Source: Brevundimonas sp. A19_0
GTDB taxonomy: Bacteria; Pseudomonadota; Alphaproteobacteria; Caulobacterales; Caulobacteraceae
Assembly: GCF_017744255.1 (NCBI RefSeq)
Contig: NZ_JAGHQP010000007.1
Span: 1 to 64,000 of the forward strand
Direction: 5' to 3'
DNA: 64,000 nucleotides
Part shown: positions 11,792 to 20,899 of the stretch, piece by piece
How positions within the stretch are numbered: position 1 is the first letter of the stretch
Layout of the letters: each line of letters begins with the position of its first letter
Notes under the pieces: generated by a model
What the model saw: only the letters and a program-made list of their open reading frames with translations
The model's database searches: none
Told to the model about the DNA's origin: nothing
Made by a program: the position numbers and the translations under genes

Positions 11792-11905
11792 TGTGGTCCT
11801 GAAGTCTGAGGGGGAGGCCCCCGGTCGTCGGCCGAAGCCTCACCGTTCAACCGGGCATTTTGACGGCGGTTCCGCCTGGCCCTCGATAAACGGCCCACAA
11901 AAGAA

Positions 11906-11933
11906 AAATGCCGGCGCTTTCGCGCCGGCATTT
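11906..11933 (-). terminator. Rho-independent terminator of the TonB receptor gene
   Basis: A perfect 12-bp stem (AAATGCCGGCGC / GCGCCGGCATTT) with a 4-nt loop. Read on the minus strand it is followed by a T-rich tail (TTTTTCTTTT). It begins 23 nt beyond the stop of the receptor gene at 11957. Confidence 0.85.
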
Positions 11934-11956
11934 CCCCATCAGGACCGAGGTCCGGA

Positions 11957-14900
11957 TCAGAAGGAGAAGCGAACCCCCAGATAGGCACGCCGCGGGGCGA
12001 CCCAGGAGTTGGCCTCACCGAAGGCGTACTGCCCGCTACCCGCGAACAGGGCTTCTTCGTTGGTGGCGGCCTGGTTGTTCAGGACGTTGAAGATGTCCAG
12101 GAAGAACTCGGCCTCACCCACCGGCAGATCACGCACATACTTAAAGCGCATGTCGAAGGTGTAGTACGACGGTCCCGTTTCCGAGCCGACGATGTTCGGC
12201 AGGGCGTAGGTATCCTGCACGCCACCGAAGGTCGTCACGCCGCCCATGAGGGGCAGGTAACGGCCGTAGACCAGCTGCGACGGCGTGTAGAGCAGACCGC
12301 TGTTCCAGTTGAACACACCCGAGACCTGCAGACCGAAGTCGAAGTCATACGAGCCATAGGCCTTGAACTGGTGCTCGATGCTGCCAGGTTGCGGACCGTA
12401 GATGTTCGGCGCGCGCGGATCGAGCGCGATCCAGTCACCCTGGAAGTCGGCGTTCGAGTCGGAGTTCGAGTTACCCTCGGCGTCGTTGTAGGTGTACGAC
12501 ACCTGCCCTTGCCAGTTGTCGGTCTTGAACTTCGTCAGCGAGATTTCGAAACCGGTGTAGTTCCGCTCGCCGCCCGGCAGGGTGCCGATGACGTAGTTCG
12601 AGTTCGGCGCCGAAGAATAGCCGAAGTACGAGTACGGCAGGTAGAACAGCGACCCGTCGTACGCATAGCCGACACCGGCCGTACCGGCGGTCAGGGTCGG
12701 ATCCGAGTACAGGCTCAGGTCGAAGTCTTCCAGGATGTCACGCGTCTGGCGACGGGTGATGCTGGCCGACAGACCGACGCTCGAACCGAAGGTGGTCGAG
12801 TAGCCGATCATGAACTCGTCGGTGTACGGCGTCTTGGTCGAGGGCGCGAACAGGGCGTCCGGGGTGGTGGTACCACCGCGGGTCCGGAACGTGACCCACT
12901 GGCCACCGATGAAGATCTGCTCTTCATCGACCGGACCGGTCAGGGCACCGGCGAAGTCCGACATGTTGTTGCGGATCGGGTCATAGTAGCGACCCACGAA
13001 GCCGAACACCTTGCTGCGGCCGTCGCCGTTCAGGTCATACACGGCGCTCAGACGGGGCGCGATTTCCCAGTCGAACGTCGCGACCTTCGAGCCGTCGGAG
13101 GCGAAATGCTCCCACTTCTCGGCGCGGACACCGGCGTTGATCGTCAGGCGATCCATGGTCCAGGTGTCCTGCAGATACAGGGTCTGGCCTTCGCTGCGGA
13201 CTTCGTACGGAGCGTTCGACGTACGCGTGACGCGATAGACGTTGACGTTGCCGTACGGGTTACCCGCGGTGCTGGTGAACTGGTAGGCGTCCAGCTCGGC
13301 CTGCGAAACGGTGCCGTTGTTGTCGGTATCGACCGCCGCACGCGCTGTCGGGTTGGCGTTCAGGGCCTGGATGATACGACCGCTGTCCGACGCACTGATG
13401 GACGTCGAGGTCCAGCTGCCGGTGGTGTACTGGTTGAACGTCGTGCCGGCATAGGCCGCCGCCAGCGACGCATAGTTCGAGCCACCGGGGATCGAGCTGG
13501 TCTCGGCGTAGATGTTCTCGGTGCTCAGGAAGCCACCCTTGATGGTGTGGCTGCCCCAGGCCGTGTCGCGGTAGTATTCGAAGTTGATACCCCACTCATC
13601 ACGGTTGCGCTCGGTCTCGATGTTCGAGCCGAAGCCGCCCAGCGAGCGCTGTTGCAGCGTCGAGTTGGCCGAACTGGCGAAGGCGACGTTGTCGCGCGTC
13701 GACTGGTCGGCGGCGATCGACGACAGCTGCCCTTCGTGACGGAAGAAGTAGCCGTTGACGACCAGGTCACCGAAGAAGTGCGAGTAGTCGATCTTGTAGT
13801 TGTCGCCGCCCTGCTCGCGGGCCCGGTCGCGGTTGTTCAGCACGCCCGAGTCGTTCGAGCCGCTGATTTCCGTCGGGTCGTTGAAGAAGGTCGCGGTCAG
13901 ACGATCATCCGGCGTTATCTGCCAGGTGACCTTGCCGAAGCCGTACTCGCCGTCGTTGGTCACCGAGCGCAGCAGGGCGCCCGAGTTCGGATCCTCGACG
14001 TCATCCTCGCGGTGCTTCTTCTGGTACGACGCGAAGAACCACAGGCGATCCTGAAGGATCGGTCCGCCCAGGGTCACGGCCGTGTCGTAGGTCGAGAAGC
14101 CGCCCGAGGTGTTGTGCTCGTCCTCGGCAACCAGATTGTCGTTCTGCAGGTAGTAGTTCAGCGAGCCGTGGAACTCGTTGCTGCCCGACTTGGTGATGAC
14201 GCGCGAGATCAGGCCCGAACCACCGGCATACTCGGCGGGCACGCCGCCGACGATGACCTGTTGTTCCTGGATGATTTCCGAGTTGAAGTTGGCGCCGAAG
14301 GTCCCCGTGGTCGGGTCGGTCACGTCCACACCATCGATGTAGTAGACGTTGTCCGACGACGAACCCGACGTACCGCCGATGTCCGAATAGTTCACGCCCG
14401 AACGCGAGGACGGGTTGCCCGATTCACTGGGCTTCACGCCCGGCACCAGTTGCAGATAGCTCTGATAGCTACGGCCCGTGGGCAGCGATTCCACGATGTC
14501 CAGGGTCAGGGTGGTGCCGACGGTCGCCGAGGTGACGTCCACGGCGGCCAGCGAGCGGCCGGTCACGATGATGTCGTCGACGGTGGCGACGTTGCCGGTG
14601 TTGGCCAGCAGTACATAGCCGACCGACAGGTCACGGCCGCTGATGACGGCGACATTTTCGGCACCGAAGGGCTCATAGCCCGGGGCCGACACCGCCACGG
14701 TGTAGTTGGTCGCGGGGTCGAGACCACCGATACGGACGCGGCCGTCGGCGTCGGTGACACCCGAACGGGTCACGAGGCTGCTCGGCGAGCTTACGGTCAC
14801 GGTCGCACCCGCCAGCGGCAGGCCGTCGTTTCCGGTCACAGTGATACGCAGGGCGCCCGTTTGCGTCTGGGCGACTGCTGTGGTCGGCGTCAGCATGGTG

Positions 14901-14989
14901 ACAGCCGGGACCGCCACAATCGCCATGAGGGCGGCACCGCCAATCATGGTCGAATGCAACAGGCGTTGGCGAATGGTCTGGGTTTTCAA
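11957..14989 (-). CDS. TonB-dependent receptor with N-terminal carboxypeptidase-like domain
   Basis: A 1010-residue outer-membrane receptor. After a signal peptide (about 1-40, ending TAVAQ) comes a CarboxypepD_reg-like beta domain (LRITVTGNDGLPLAGATVTV), then a plug with VDDIIVTGRS and YYIDGVDVTDP, then a 22-strand-type barrel ending in the aromatic signature GVRFSF. The layout resembles Oar-like receptors; the substrate is unknown. The TTG at 14989 is chosen because AGGAGG lies 7 nt upstream; starting further upstream would spoil the signal peptide. A canonical EF-hand loop (DTDNNGTVSQAE) is inserted in the barrel. It is followed by its own terminator. Confidence 0.9.
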   Translation of the reverse strand: MKTQTIRQRLLHSTMIGGAALMAIVAVPAVTMLTPTTAVAQTQTGALRITVTGNDGLPLAGATVTVSSPSSLVTRSGVTDADGRVRIGGLDPATNYTVAVSAPGYEPFGAENVAVISGRDLSVGYVLLANTGNVATVDDIIVTGRSLAAVDVTSATVGTTLTLDIVESLPTGRSYQSYLQLVPGVKPSESGNPSSRSGVNYSDIGGTSGSSSDNVYYIDGVDVTDPTTGTFGANFNSEIIQEQQVIVGGVPAEYAGGSGLISRVITKSGSNEFHGSLNYYLQNDNLVAEDEHNTSGGFSTYDTAVTLGGPILQDRLWFFASYQKKHREDDVEDPNSGALLRSVTNDGEYGFGKVTWQITPDDRLTATFFNDPTEISGSNDSGVLNNRDRAREQGGDNYKIDYSHFFGDLVVNGYFFRHEGQLSSIAADQSTRDNVAFASSANSTLQQRSLGGFGSNIETERNRDEWGINFEYYRDTAWGSHTIKGGFLSTENIYAETSSIPGGSNYASLAAAYAGTTFNQYTTGSWTSTSISASDSGRIIQALNANPTARAAVDTDNNGTVSQAELDAYQFTSTAGNPYGNVNVYRVTRTSNAPYEVRSEGQTLYLQDTWTMDRLTINAGVRAEKWEHFASDGSKVATFDWEIAPRLSAVYDLNGDGRSKVFGFVGRYYDPIRNNMSDFAGALTGPVDEEQIFIGGQWVTFRTRGGTTTPDALFAPSTKTPYTDEFMIGYSTTFGSSVGLSASITRRQTRDILEDFDLSLYSDPTLTAGTAGVGYAYDGSLFYLPYSYFGYSSAPNSNYVIGTLPGGERNYTGFEISLTKFKTDNWQGQVSYTYNDAEGNSNSDSNADFQGDWIALDPRAPNIYGPQPGSIEHQFKAYGSYDFDFGLQVSGVFNWNSGLLYTPSQLVYGRYLPLMGGVTTFGGVQDTYALPNIVGSETGPSYYTFDMRFKYVRDLPVGEAEFFLDIFNVLNNQAATNEEALFAGSGQYAFGEANSWVAPRRAYLGVRFSF

Positions 14990-15352
14990 GCTTCGTCCTC
15001 CTGTAGTCGAAACGAAGTCCCCGAGGGGTCCCCCGCGTCTCGACACCCATTATCTGCACGCCCCAATGCGCACAGAATACTCGAAACCTTAGACCCCGGA
15101 TTTGGGAGGTGCACGACAATTACAGGTTCGTAACCCATTAGTCGCGCCATTGTCGTAATCAGGCCACAGTGCAGTCAGTTCGCTGTATTTATTACCCTTT
15201 CTTTCCCCTTTTCGCACGGCTGGGGAGGCTGTAACCGGTGTCACGCCTCACACGTGTATCCGCGTTCGGGGAACGATCGTGCGCAGCTACCCTCGGCACG
15301 CGCGAAATCTTTCCGTGGGGGCAGCCGCGTGAGTCGCCGCTTCGCGCGTGCG
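14990..15352. other. Intergenic stretch upstream of the TonB receptor
   Basis: About 360 bp without a convincing gene. It contains the receptor's AGGAGG ribosome site at its left end and a locally AT-richer part (15100-15220) where the receptor promoter probably lies. I could not assign -35/-10 boxes with confidence. The one longer minus-strand frame here has no ribosome site or recognisable content. Confidence 0.5.
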
Positions 15353-15499
15353 CTAGCGGATGATCGCGACCCGTGACGCATAGGGGGCCGGCTCGGGCGT
15401 GCAGGACGCCACCACCAGCTGGCTCGCCATGATACACAGGATGGCGACAGCGACCGGCAAGAGCCGATTTGACACATCCAGAGCCAGGGTCCGGGCCAT
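15353..15499 (-). CDS. Small single-pass membrane protein (48 aa)
   Basis: A short frame encoding MARTLALDVSNRLLPVAVAI, then a hydrophobic stretch to about residue 32, a cysteine, and a polar tail ending AIIR. The ATG at 15499 has GGAG 8 nt upstream. One membrane helix (about residues 12-32) is clear. It is divergent from the MBL hydrolase gene. I do not recognise a family. The good start signal and coherent hydrophobic profile support it, but such a short frame may be chance. Confidence 0.5.
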   Translation of the reverse strand: MARTLALDVSNRLLPVAVAILCIMASQLVVASCTPEPAPYASRVAIIR

Positions 15500-15519
15500 G
15501 AAAAGCACTCCGCAGAAGG

Positions 15520-15534
15520 TTTACGACCTCTTAA
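15520..15534. promoter_or_regulatory. Possible CtrA-like box
   Basis: TTTA-N7-TTAA lies between two divergent genes, the small membrane protein and the MBL hydrolase. The CtrA consensus in Caulobacterales is TTAA-N7-TTAA, so one base deviates. It is offered as a candidate only; such sites occur by chance, though less often in GC-rich DNA. Confidence 0.3.
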
Positions 15535-15571
15535 CGCAAGGCCCGGGCCAGACGCGGGGCGAGCAGCCGGT

Positions 15572-16423
15572 ATGAGCATGGCCATTCCGTTCGTGCGTGA
15601 GTTCGTCCCCCGGTACGGCGAGGCCGAGCGCCTCACACCCCTGATCCGGCGGGTGCTGGCCCGCAACCCCGGCCCCTTCACCTTTGCGGGGACGGGCACC
15701 TTCATCGTCGGGAACGGCGCGTCGGTCGCCGTGATCGATCCCGGCCCCGACGATGCCGACCATCTGACGGCCCTGCTGAAGGCGGTCGAGGGAGAGACCG
15801 TCACCGCTGTGCTGGTCACCCATGGCCATGCCGACCATCTGCCGCTGGCCAGGCCGTTTGCCCAGGCTGTCGGCGCACCGGTTCTGGGGCATGCAGCGGT
15901 CGCGCCCGATACGGTGCTGGGCGACGGAGATGAGGTGCGGGGCGACGGCTGGACCCTCCGCGCGGTCGCGACCCCGGGCCATGCCACCGAACACCTGGCC
16001 TTTGCCCTTCCCGAGGAGAACGCCCTTTTCAGCGGTGACCATGTGATGGGCTGGTCGACCAGCGTGGTGTCTCCGCCCGACGGCGACATGGACGCCTATA
16101 TGGATAGTCTCGAACGGGTGATCGCGGGCAACTACGACACCCTGTGGCCGACCCATGGGGGTCCGGTCACCGATCCCCTGCCCTTTCTCGAGGCGCTGAA
16201 GGCCCACCGGCTGGAGCGCGACCGGCAGGTGCTGGATCAGCTGGTCCACGGCCCGGCCTCGGCGCTGGACATGGTGCCGGCCCTGTATGCCGGGATCGAC
16301 CGGGCTCTGTGGCCGGCGGCGGCACAGTCCCTTCTGGCGCATCTGGTCCGGCTTGACCGGCGCGGAGACGTCATCGCTGCGGGCGAACCCTCAGCCGCGA
16401 CGACCTATCACCTGCGGGGCTGA
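15572..16423 (+). CDS. MBL-fold metallo-hydrolase (LACTB2-like)
   Basis: A 283-residue cytosolic metallo-beta-lactamase-fold hydrolase. Zinc residues are THGHADHLPLA near residue 88, GHATEHLAF near 140, and FSGDHVMGW near 153, with THGG near 192. A C-terminal winged helix-like tail (LLAHLVRLDRRGDV) is typical of the LACTB2/glyoxalase II-like group. No signal peptide is present, unlike the B3-type gene at 6.6 kb. The substrate is not known. The end overlaps the convergent DUF1499 gene by 16 nt. Confidence 0.82.
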   Translation: MSMAIPFVREFVPRYGEAERLTPLIRRVLARNPGPFTFAGTGTFIVGNGASVAVIDPGPDDADHLTALLKAVEGETVTAVLVTHGHADHLPLARPFAQAVGAPVLGHAAVAPDTVLGDGDEVRGDGWTLRAVATPGHATEHLAFALPEENALFSGDHVMGWSTSVVSPPDGDMDAYMDSLERVIAGNYDTLWPTHGGPVTDPLPFLEALKAHRLERDRQVLDQLVHGPASALDMVPALYAGIDRALWPAAAQSLLAHLVRLDRRGDVIAAGEPSAATTYHLRG

Positions 16424-17088
16424 AGCTCGCGGACGATCCGGGCCAGCAGGCGACAGGCCTCGTCACCCTGCGGACGATCCGACCGGGCGGTCACCCGCAC
16501 ATCAGTCTGGCCGGGCCGGATGCGGACCGTGGCGTCGTGCTGCATCAGGAACCACAGACCGGTGTGGGTGCCCTCGACGCGGAACAGGGACGACGGTGCA
16601 GGCCGGAATCCGGCTCTCTGCAGCGCCTCGCCCACATCTTCGGCCTGAAGCTGGGTCGGAATGCTCGCGACGCCGGAACAGGTCGCGGCCACGGCATCCC
16701 CATGCAGGCGCTGCAGCCGGGCTGAGTAAGCCGGCAGCTCGACGATATCGGTGCTGACATCGTGCGGGCCCTCGGGTCCGGCCATCGGGCCATAGGGGCT
16801 GGTCAGGAACAGCCAGATCCCTCCCCCGACCACAGCCACAGCCGCCAGGGCCGTCAGCCATCCCATGGCGCCGAACCGGGCAGCGCGCCAGAGCAGGATC
16901 AGGGCACAGATCGCGCCGACCGCCAGCAGCCACGGCGCGACGGCCAGCGTGAGGGTGTCGAGGGCCAGGTCGCGGCTCCAGCCCCAGAAGCGCTGGCCGA
17001 ACATGGCGACGAACACCAGAACCGGCGCCGACAGCACCCCCGCCATCAGCAGCAGGGTCAGGGACTGCGATCGGCCATGCCGCGCCAT
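16408..17088 (-). CDS. DUF1499 family membrane protein
   Basis: A 226-residue protein with three N-terminal membrane helices (about 9-30, 46-66, 74-96), then a soluble domain. HDVSTDIVELPAYSA and the later DVRVTARSDRP near the C-terminus fit DUF1499, whose function is unknown. It lies 4 nt downstream of the acyl-CoA synthetase gene on the same strand, so the two are probably co-transcribed. Confidence 0.65.
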   Translation of the reverse strand: MARHGRSQSLTLLLMAGVLSAPVLVFVAMFGQRFWGWSRDLALDTLTLAVAPWLLAVGAICALILLWRAARFGAMGWLTALAAVAVVGGGIWLFLTSPYGPMAGPEGPHDVSTDIVELPAYSARLQRLHGDAVAATCSGVASIPTQLQAEDVGEALQRAGFRPAPSSLFRVEGTHTGLWFLMQHDATVRIRPGQTDVRVTARSDRPQGDEACRLLARIVRELQPRR

Positions 17089-17092
17089 GGGA

Positions 17093-18727
17093 TCAGCCTT
17101 GCGCAGTCGGCAGGACGTAGTCTTTCAGCTGCTCGCGCACGACCTTCTTGTCGATCTTGCCGGTGGCGCCCAGCGGGATGTCATCGACGAACACCACATC
17201 GTCGGGCATCCACCATTTGGCGATCTTGCCCTTCAGGAAATCGAGGTGCTCCTGCTTGTCCTCGGTCTGGCCGGGCTTGAGCTTGATGACCAGCACCGGG
17301 CGCTCGTCCCACTTGGGATGGGCCGCGCCGATCACAGCCGCCAGATCAACCTTGGGATGGCCCATGGCGATGTTCTCGATGTCGATCGAACTGATCCATT
17401 CCCCACCCGACTTGATCACATCCTTGGCGCGGTCAGTGATCTGCATGAAGCCGTGCTCGTCGATGGTCGAAACGTCGCCCGTATCGAAGAAGCCCTCGTT
17501 ATCGAGGATCTTGCCACCCTCGTCCTTGAAGTAGGCCCCGGCGATCGTCGGTCCGCGCACCATCAGGCGGCCGTAGGTCTTGCCGTCGTGTGGCATTTCC
17601 TGGCCCGCATAGTTCTTGAGCTTCAGCTCGACGCCCAGCGGCGGCATGCCCTGTTTGGTCCGCCACTTCATCTGCTCGTCGTACGGCAGGGCGGCCAGCT
17701 CCGGCGTCAGGTTCGACAGGGTGCCGATCGGCGAGGTCTCGGTCATGCCCCAGCCCTGCAGCACCTCGATGCCGAACTCGTCGTGGAAGGCCCGGATCAG
17801 GCTCTCGGGCACGGCAGAGCCGCCGATCAGAACCCGCTTGACGGTCGAGAGCTTGAGGTTGTTGTCCCGCAGGTGCGCCAGCAGACCCTGCCAGACGGTC
17901 GGCACGGCGGCCGAGAAGGTCACCCCCTCGCTCTCCAGCAGCTCATAGATGGACTCGCCGTCCATCTTGGCGCCCGGCATGACCAGTTTGGAGCCCGCCG
18001 CCGGACCGCCAAACGCGATGCCCCAGGCGTTGGCGTGGAACATCGGCACGACCGGCAGGATCACCTCGCTGGGCGTAGCCCCCAGCACGGTCGTCTGCAG
18101 GCCCAGCAGAGTGTGGATGAAGTTCGAGCGGTGCGAGTACAGCACCCCTTTCGGATTGCCGGTCGTGCCCGAGGTGTAGCAGAGGCCGCAGGCCGTCTGT
18201 TCGTCGAACCCGCCCCATTCGACATCCGACGAGGATTCCTCGACCAGCTGCTCATAGCATTCGGCCTTGGGCAGTTTGGTGGCCGGCATGTTCCACTGGT
18301 CGGTCATGACCACCACGCGCTCGACTGTCGGACAGTGCGGCAGCACGGCCTCAAGCAGGGGCACGAAGGTCAGGTCGACGAAGATGATGCGGTCTTCGGC
18401 GTGGTTGATGATGTAGATCAGCTGTTCGGGGAACAGGCGCGGATTCAGCGTGTGACAAACCGCCCCGATGCCCATGATGCCGTACCAGGCCTCGATATGG
18501 CGGCCCGTATTCCACGCGAGGGTCGCAACGCGGTCGCCGACCTTCACATCCCAGGACTTGAGCACATTCGAGACCCGGCGGGCCCGATCATGGATGTCGG
18601 CATAGGTGGTGCGCACCACCGGCCCCTCGACCGAGCGCGTGACGACCTCGCGGTGCGGGTGCCAGTTCCTGGCGTGGTCCAGTATCTTGTCGACCGTCAG
18701 GGGCCAGTCCTGCATCAATCCGTGCAT
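17093..18727 (-). CDS. Acyl-CoA synthetase (fatty-acid-CoA ligase)
   Basis: A 544-residue member of the adenylate-forming superfamily that would activate a fatty or other carboxylic acid to its CoA thioester via an acyl-AMP. The P-loop-like A3 motif YTSGTTGNPKGVLYSH is near residue 180, the A5 motif GWGMTETSPIGTLS near 325, and the hinge/A8 region DRAKDVIKSGGEWIS near 435; the catalytic lysine lies in the tail ATGKIDKKVVRE. The ATG at 18727 is chosen for the GGAGAGG just upstream. Chain length preference cannot be told. Confidence 0.92.
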   Translation of the reverse strand: MHGLMQDWPLTVDKILDHARNWHPHREVVTRSVEGPVVRTTYADIHDRARRVSNVLKSWDVKVGDRVATLAWNTGRHIEAWYGIMGIGAVCHTLNPRLFPEQLIYIINHAEDRIIFVDLTFVPLLEAVLPHCPTVERVVVMTDQWNMPATKLPKAECYEQLVEESSSDVEWGGFDEQTACGLCYTSGTTGNPKGVLYSHRSNFIHTLLGLQTTVLGATPSEVILPVVPMFHANAWGIAFGGPAAGSKLVMPGAKMDGESIYELLESEGVTFSAAVPTVWQGLLAHLRDNNLKLSTVKRVLIGGSAVPESLIRAFHDEFGIEVLQGWGMTETSPIGTLSNLTPELAALPYDEQMKWRTKQGMPPLGVELKLKNYAGQEMPHDGKTYGRLMVRGPTIAGAYFKDEGGKILDNEGFFDTGDVSTIDEHGFMQITDRAKDVIKSGGEWISSIDIENIAMGHPKVDLAAVIGAAHPKWDERPVLVIKLKPGQTEDKQEHLDFLKGKIAKWWMPDDVVFVDDIPLGATGKIDKKVVREQLKDYVLPTAQG

Positions 18728-18913
18728 CGGTTCCTCTCCGGAATTCATGGGTATGGCCGACATTGGGCGCGGCTCTTGGGGTCACGCTATCGGCGGCGTG
18801 AAGGATAGGCAACGTGACGCAACGTCAGGGGGCACGACTTTCTTTGCGGGCGGACGCCGAGTCTGGGTTAGGTTGGCCCCATCCAGACCTCCATGCCCCT
18901 TCAGGAGCCGACC

Positions 18914-19501
18914 ATGTCCCTTGCCCGCGCCAGCCTGGCCGCCCTTGCCGTTTTCGCCCTCGCGGCCTGTGACGGCAGCCCCGCTCCCGAGGCCCCCGCG
19001 CCAGAAGCAGAAGCGCCCGCCGCCCCCCAACCCGTGCCCGAGGCCCAGGCCAGCGGCGCCCTGGCGCTTGAGGGCGAGGGCCTGCGCGCCTTCACCGAGC
19101 AGGGGTCGGCACGCCCCCTGCCCTTCGGCATGGCCCAGGACATGACCCTCACCGCCGTCTCGACCATGCTGGGCGCGGACACCCCCTCGGTGACCACCAA
19201 CAGCGAATGCGGCGCCGGGCCCATGCAGTTCGCCGAATACCCCAACGGCCTGCAGCTGGCCTTTCAGGATGACAAATTCGTCGGCTGGTTCCTCGATGAG
19301 GGCGGGTTGACCACCGCCGACGGCGTGGGCGTCGGCAGCACCCGCGCAGAGCTGGGATCCGCGCGCGTCGTCGACATGGTGCCCGACTCGACGCTCGGCG
19401 TGGAATTCTCGAGCGGCGCGCTCGGCGGCTTCCTGACGTCGGAGGCTCCCGATGCCACGGTTGAGAGCCTCTATGCCGGCATGACCTGCTTCTTCCGCTA
19501 G
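18914..19501 (+). CDS. Hypothetical lipoprotein
   Basis: A 195-residue predicted lipoprotein with signal MSLARASLAALAVFALAAC and an LAAC lipobox, then a Pro/Ala/Glu linker and a globular domain with two cysteines (NSECGAG and MTCFFR) likely paired. I do not recognise the domain. AGGAG precedes the ATG at 18914. It ends 6 nt before the uridine kinase gene and is probably co-transcribed with it. Confidence 0.75.
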   Translation: MSLARASLAALAVFALAACDGSPAPEAPAPEAEAPAAPQPVPEAQASGALALEGEGLRAFTEQGSARPLPFGMAQDMTLTAVSTMLGADTPSVTTNSECGAGPMQFAEYPNGLQLAFQDDKFVGWFLDEGGLTTADGVGVGSTRAELGSARVVDMVPDSTLGVEFSSGALGGFLTSEAPDATVESLYAGMTCFFR

Positions 19502-19507
19502 GCCGTC

Positions 19508-20152
19508 ATGACCGTTCTGATTGCGATCACCGGCGGGTCGGGCTCGGGCAAGAGCACCCTGGCCGAGGCCCTGATCCGCCACCTGCCCGAGGGCGTGGCC
19601 ACGCTGGTGCGCGAGGATTCCTACTATCGCGACGCGGCTTCCCTGCCCGATTTCGACGCCGCGACCTTCGACTTCGACGACGTCGCGGCGCGGGACCACG
19701 ACCTGCTGCACGGTCACCTGACCGCCCTCAAGGCGGGTCAGCCCGTCGAGGCGCCGATCTATTCCTTCGTCACCCATGGGCGAGAGCCGGGTGGCGAGCC
19801 GGTACCCGCCGCCGACGTCGTCGTCATCGAGGGCACCCATCTGTTGTGCACCCCGGCGCTCGTGGAGCTGTTCGACATCCGCGTCTTCGTCGACACCCCG
19901 GCGGACATTCGCTTCATCCGCCGCCTGCTGCGCGACCAGGTCGAGCGGGGCCGTACCGCCCAGTCGGTCATCGACCAGTACCTGCTGACCGTTCGCCCCG
20001 GCCACGAGCGGCTGACCGAACCGGCCAAGGTGCACGCCGATTTCATCGTCGCGGACGCAACCGCGGCCGTGGTCCTGACCGACCCTCAATCGGTGGACCG
20101 ACTGGTCGCTCCGGTGCTCACCCACCCGCTTCTGCAACGCTGGGTCGCGTGA
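19508..20152 (+). CDS. udk: Uridine kinase
   Basis: A 214-residue P-loop kinase that phosphorylates uridine or cytidine in pyrimidine salvage. The Walker A GGSGSGKST is at residues 9-17, then an uridine-binding region REDSYYRD and FDFDDVAARDHDLL, the DVVVIEGTHLL strand and the lid FIRRLLRDQVERGR. Length is usual for Udk. A phosphoribulokinase-like assignment within the same superfamily is less likely given the size. It follows the lipoprotein gene by 6 nt. Confidence 0.85.
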   Translation: MTVLIAITGGSGSGKSTLAEALIRHLPEGVATLVREDSYYRDAASLPDFDAATFDFDDVAARDHDLLHGHLTALKAGQPVEAPIYSFVTHGREPGGEPVPAADVVVIEGTHLLCTPALVELFDIRVFVDTPADIRFIRRLLRDQVERGRTAQSVIDQYLLTVRPGHERLTEPAKVHADFIVADATAAVVLTDPQSVDRLVAPVLTHPLLQRWVA

Positions 20153-20217
20153 CCCCTTGTAACAGCGAGTGAATTTCATCTTGCGGCACGACGTTATCCA
20201 CGCCAAGCTTGAGGTTA

Positions 20218-20895
20218 ATGACCCTCGCTCAAGCTGCCCCGTCCCCGTCTGGCCTTCAGGACGGGGACACCGAAGACCCCCGCCGCCGCGCCATTCTCAT
20301 CGAGGCGCGGCGTCATTTCATGGCCCAGGGCTTCGCCTCGACCCGAATCGAACCGATCGCGCGTGAAGCCAGTGTATCGACCGCCACTCTCTACACCTTC
20401 TTCTCGTCCAAGGCTGATCTGTTCCGGGCGGTGATCGACGATACATCCGACGAATTCGTCCGCCAGATGGACGAGGTCCGCGCGCTCGACGGTCCTGCGC
20501 GCTGCCAGCTGACGCGGTTTTCCGAAGCCTACGTCGGCTTCATGGCCGACCCCCTTGTCACCGCGGTCTTCCGGCTGGTGCTGGCCGAGCGGACGCGGTT
20601 TCAGGAGATGGCGCTGCACTTTTACGAACGGGGCAAGGCACGGATCGGCGTCACCCTGGTCGAGGCCATCGAGGCCCTGTGCCAGCGGGGCGAACTGGTC
20701 TGCGACAAGCCATCGTGGGCGGCCGGCCAGCTGATGGGCATGCTTGAGCACCCCGTCTTCTTCGTGCCCATGGTCACGGGCGATTCCACGACCGTCCAGC
20801 GCAGCCATACCCAGATCGCGGCAGACGCGGTCCAGACCTTCCTGGCACGCTATGGCGGCCCCAACCTCGACCCTGCGGCGCCCGACCTCGACTGA
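20218..20895 (+). CDS. TetR/AcrR family transcriptional regulator
   Basis: A 225-residue repressor-like protein. The N-terminal TetR helix-turn-helix is visible as IEARRHFMAQGFASTRIEPI and EASVSTATLYTFFSSKADLF (about 27-72). The C-terminal ligand domain contains VFRLVLAERTRFQEM. The start is unclear: ATG 20218 is used, with GAGG only 3 nt upstream; TTG 20209 in frame is the alternative. It is convergent with pdxH, 4 nt apart. Effector and targets are unknown. Confidence 0.85.
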   Translation: MTLAQAAPSPSGLQDGDTEDPRRRAILIEARRHFMAQGFASTRIEPIAREASVSTATLYTFFSSKADLFRAVIDDTSDEFVRQMDEVRALDGPARCQLTRFSEAYVGFMADPLVTAVFRLVLAERTRFQEMALHFYERGKARIGVTLVEAIEALCQRGELVCDKPSWAAGQLMGMLEHPVFFVPMVTGDSTTVQRSHTQIAADAVQTFLARYGGPNLDPAAPDLD

Positions 20896-20899
20896 ATCG

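Noticed and set aside
12371..15133. Long plus-strand frame of 920 codons
   Set aside because: It lies opposite the TonB receptor, which has a signal peptide, plug, barrel and terminator; the plus frame has shadow composition.
15192..15437. 81-codon minus-strand frame
   Set aside because: No ribosome site, odd composition, and it overlaps the better supported 48-residue frame in another register.
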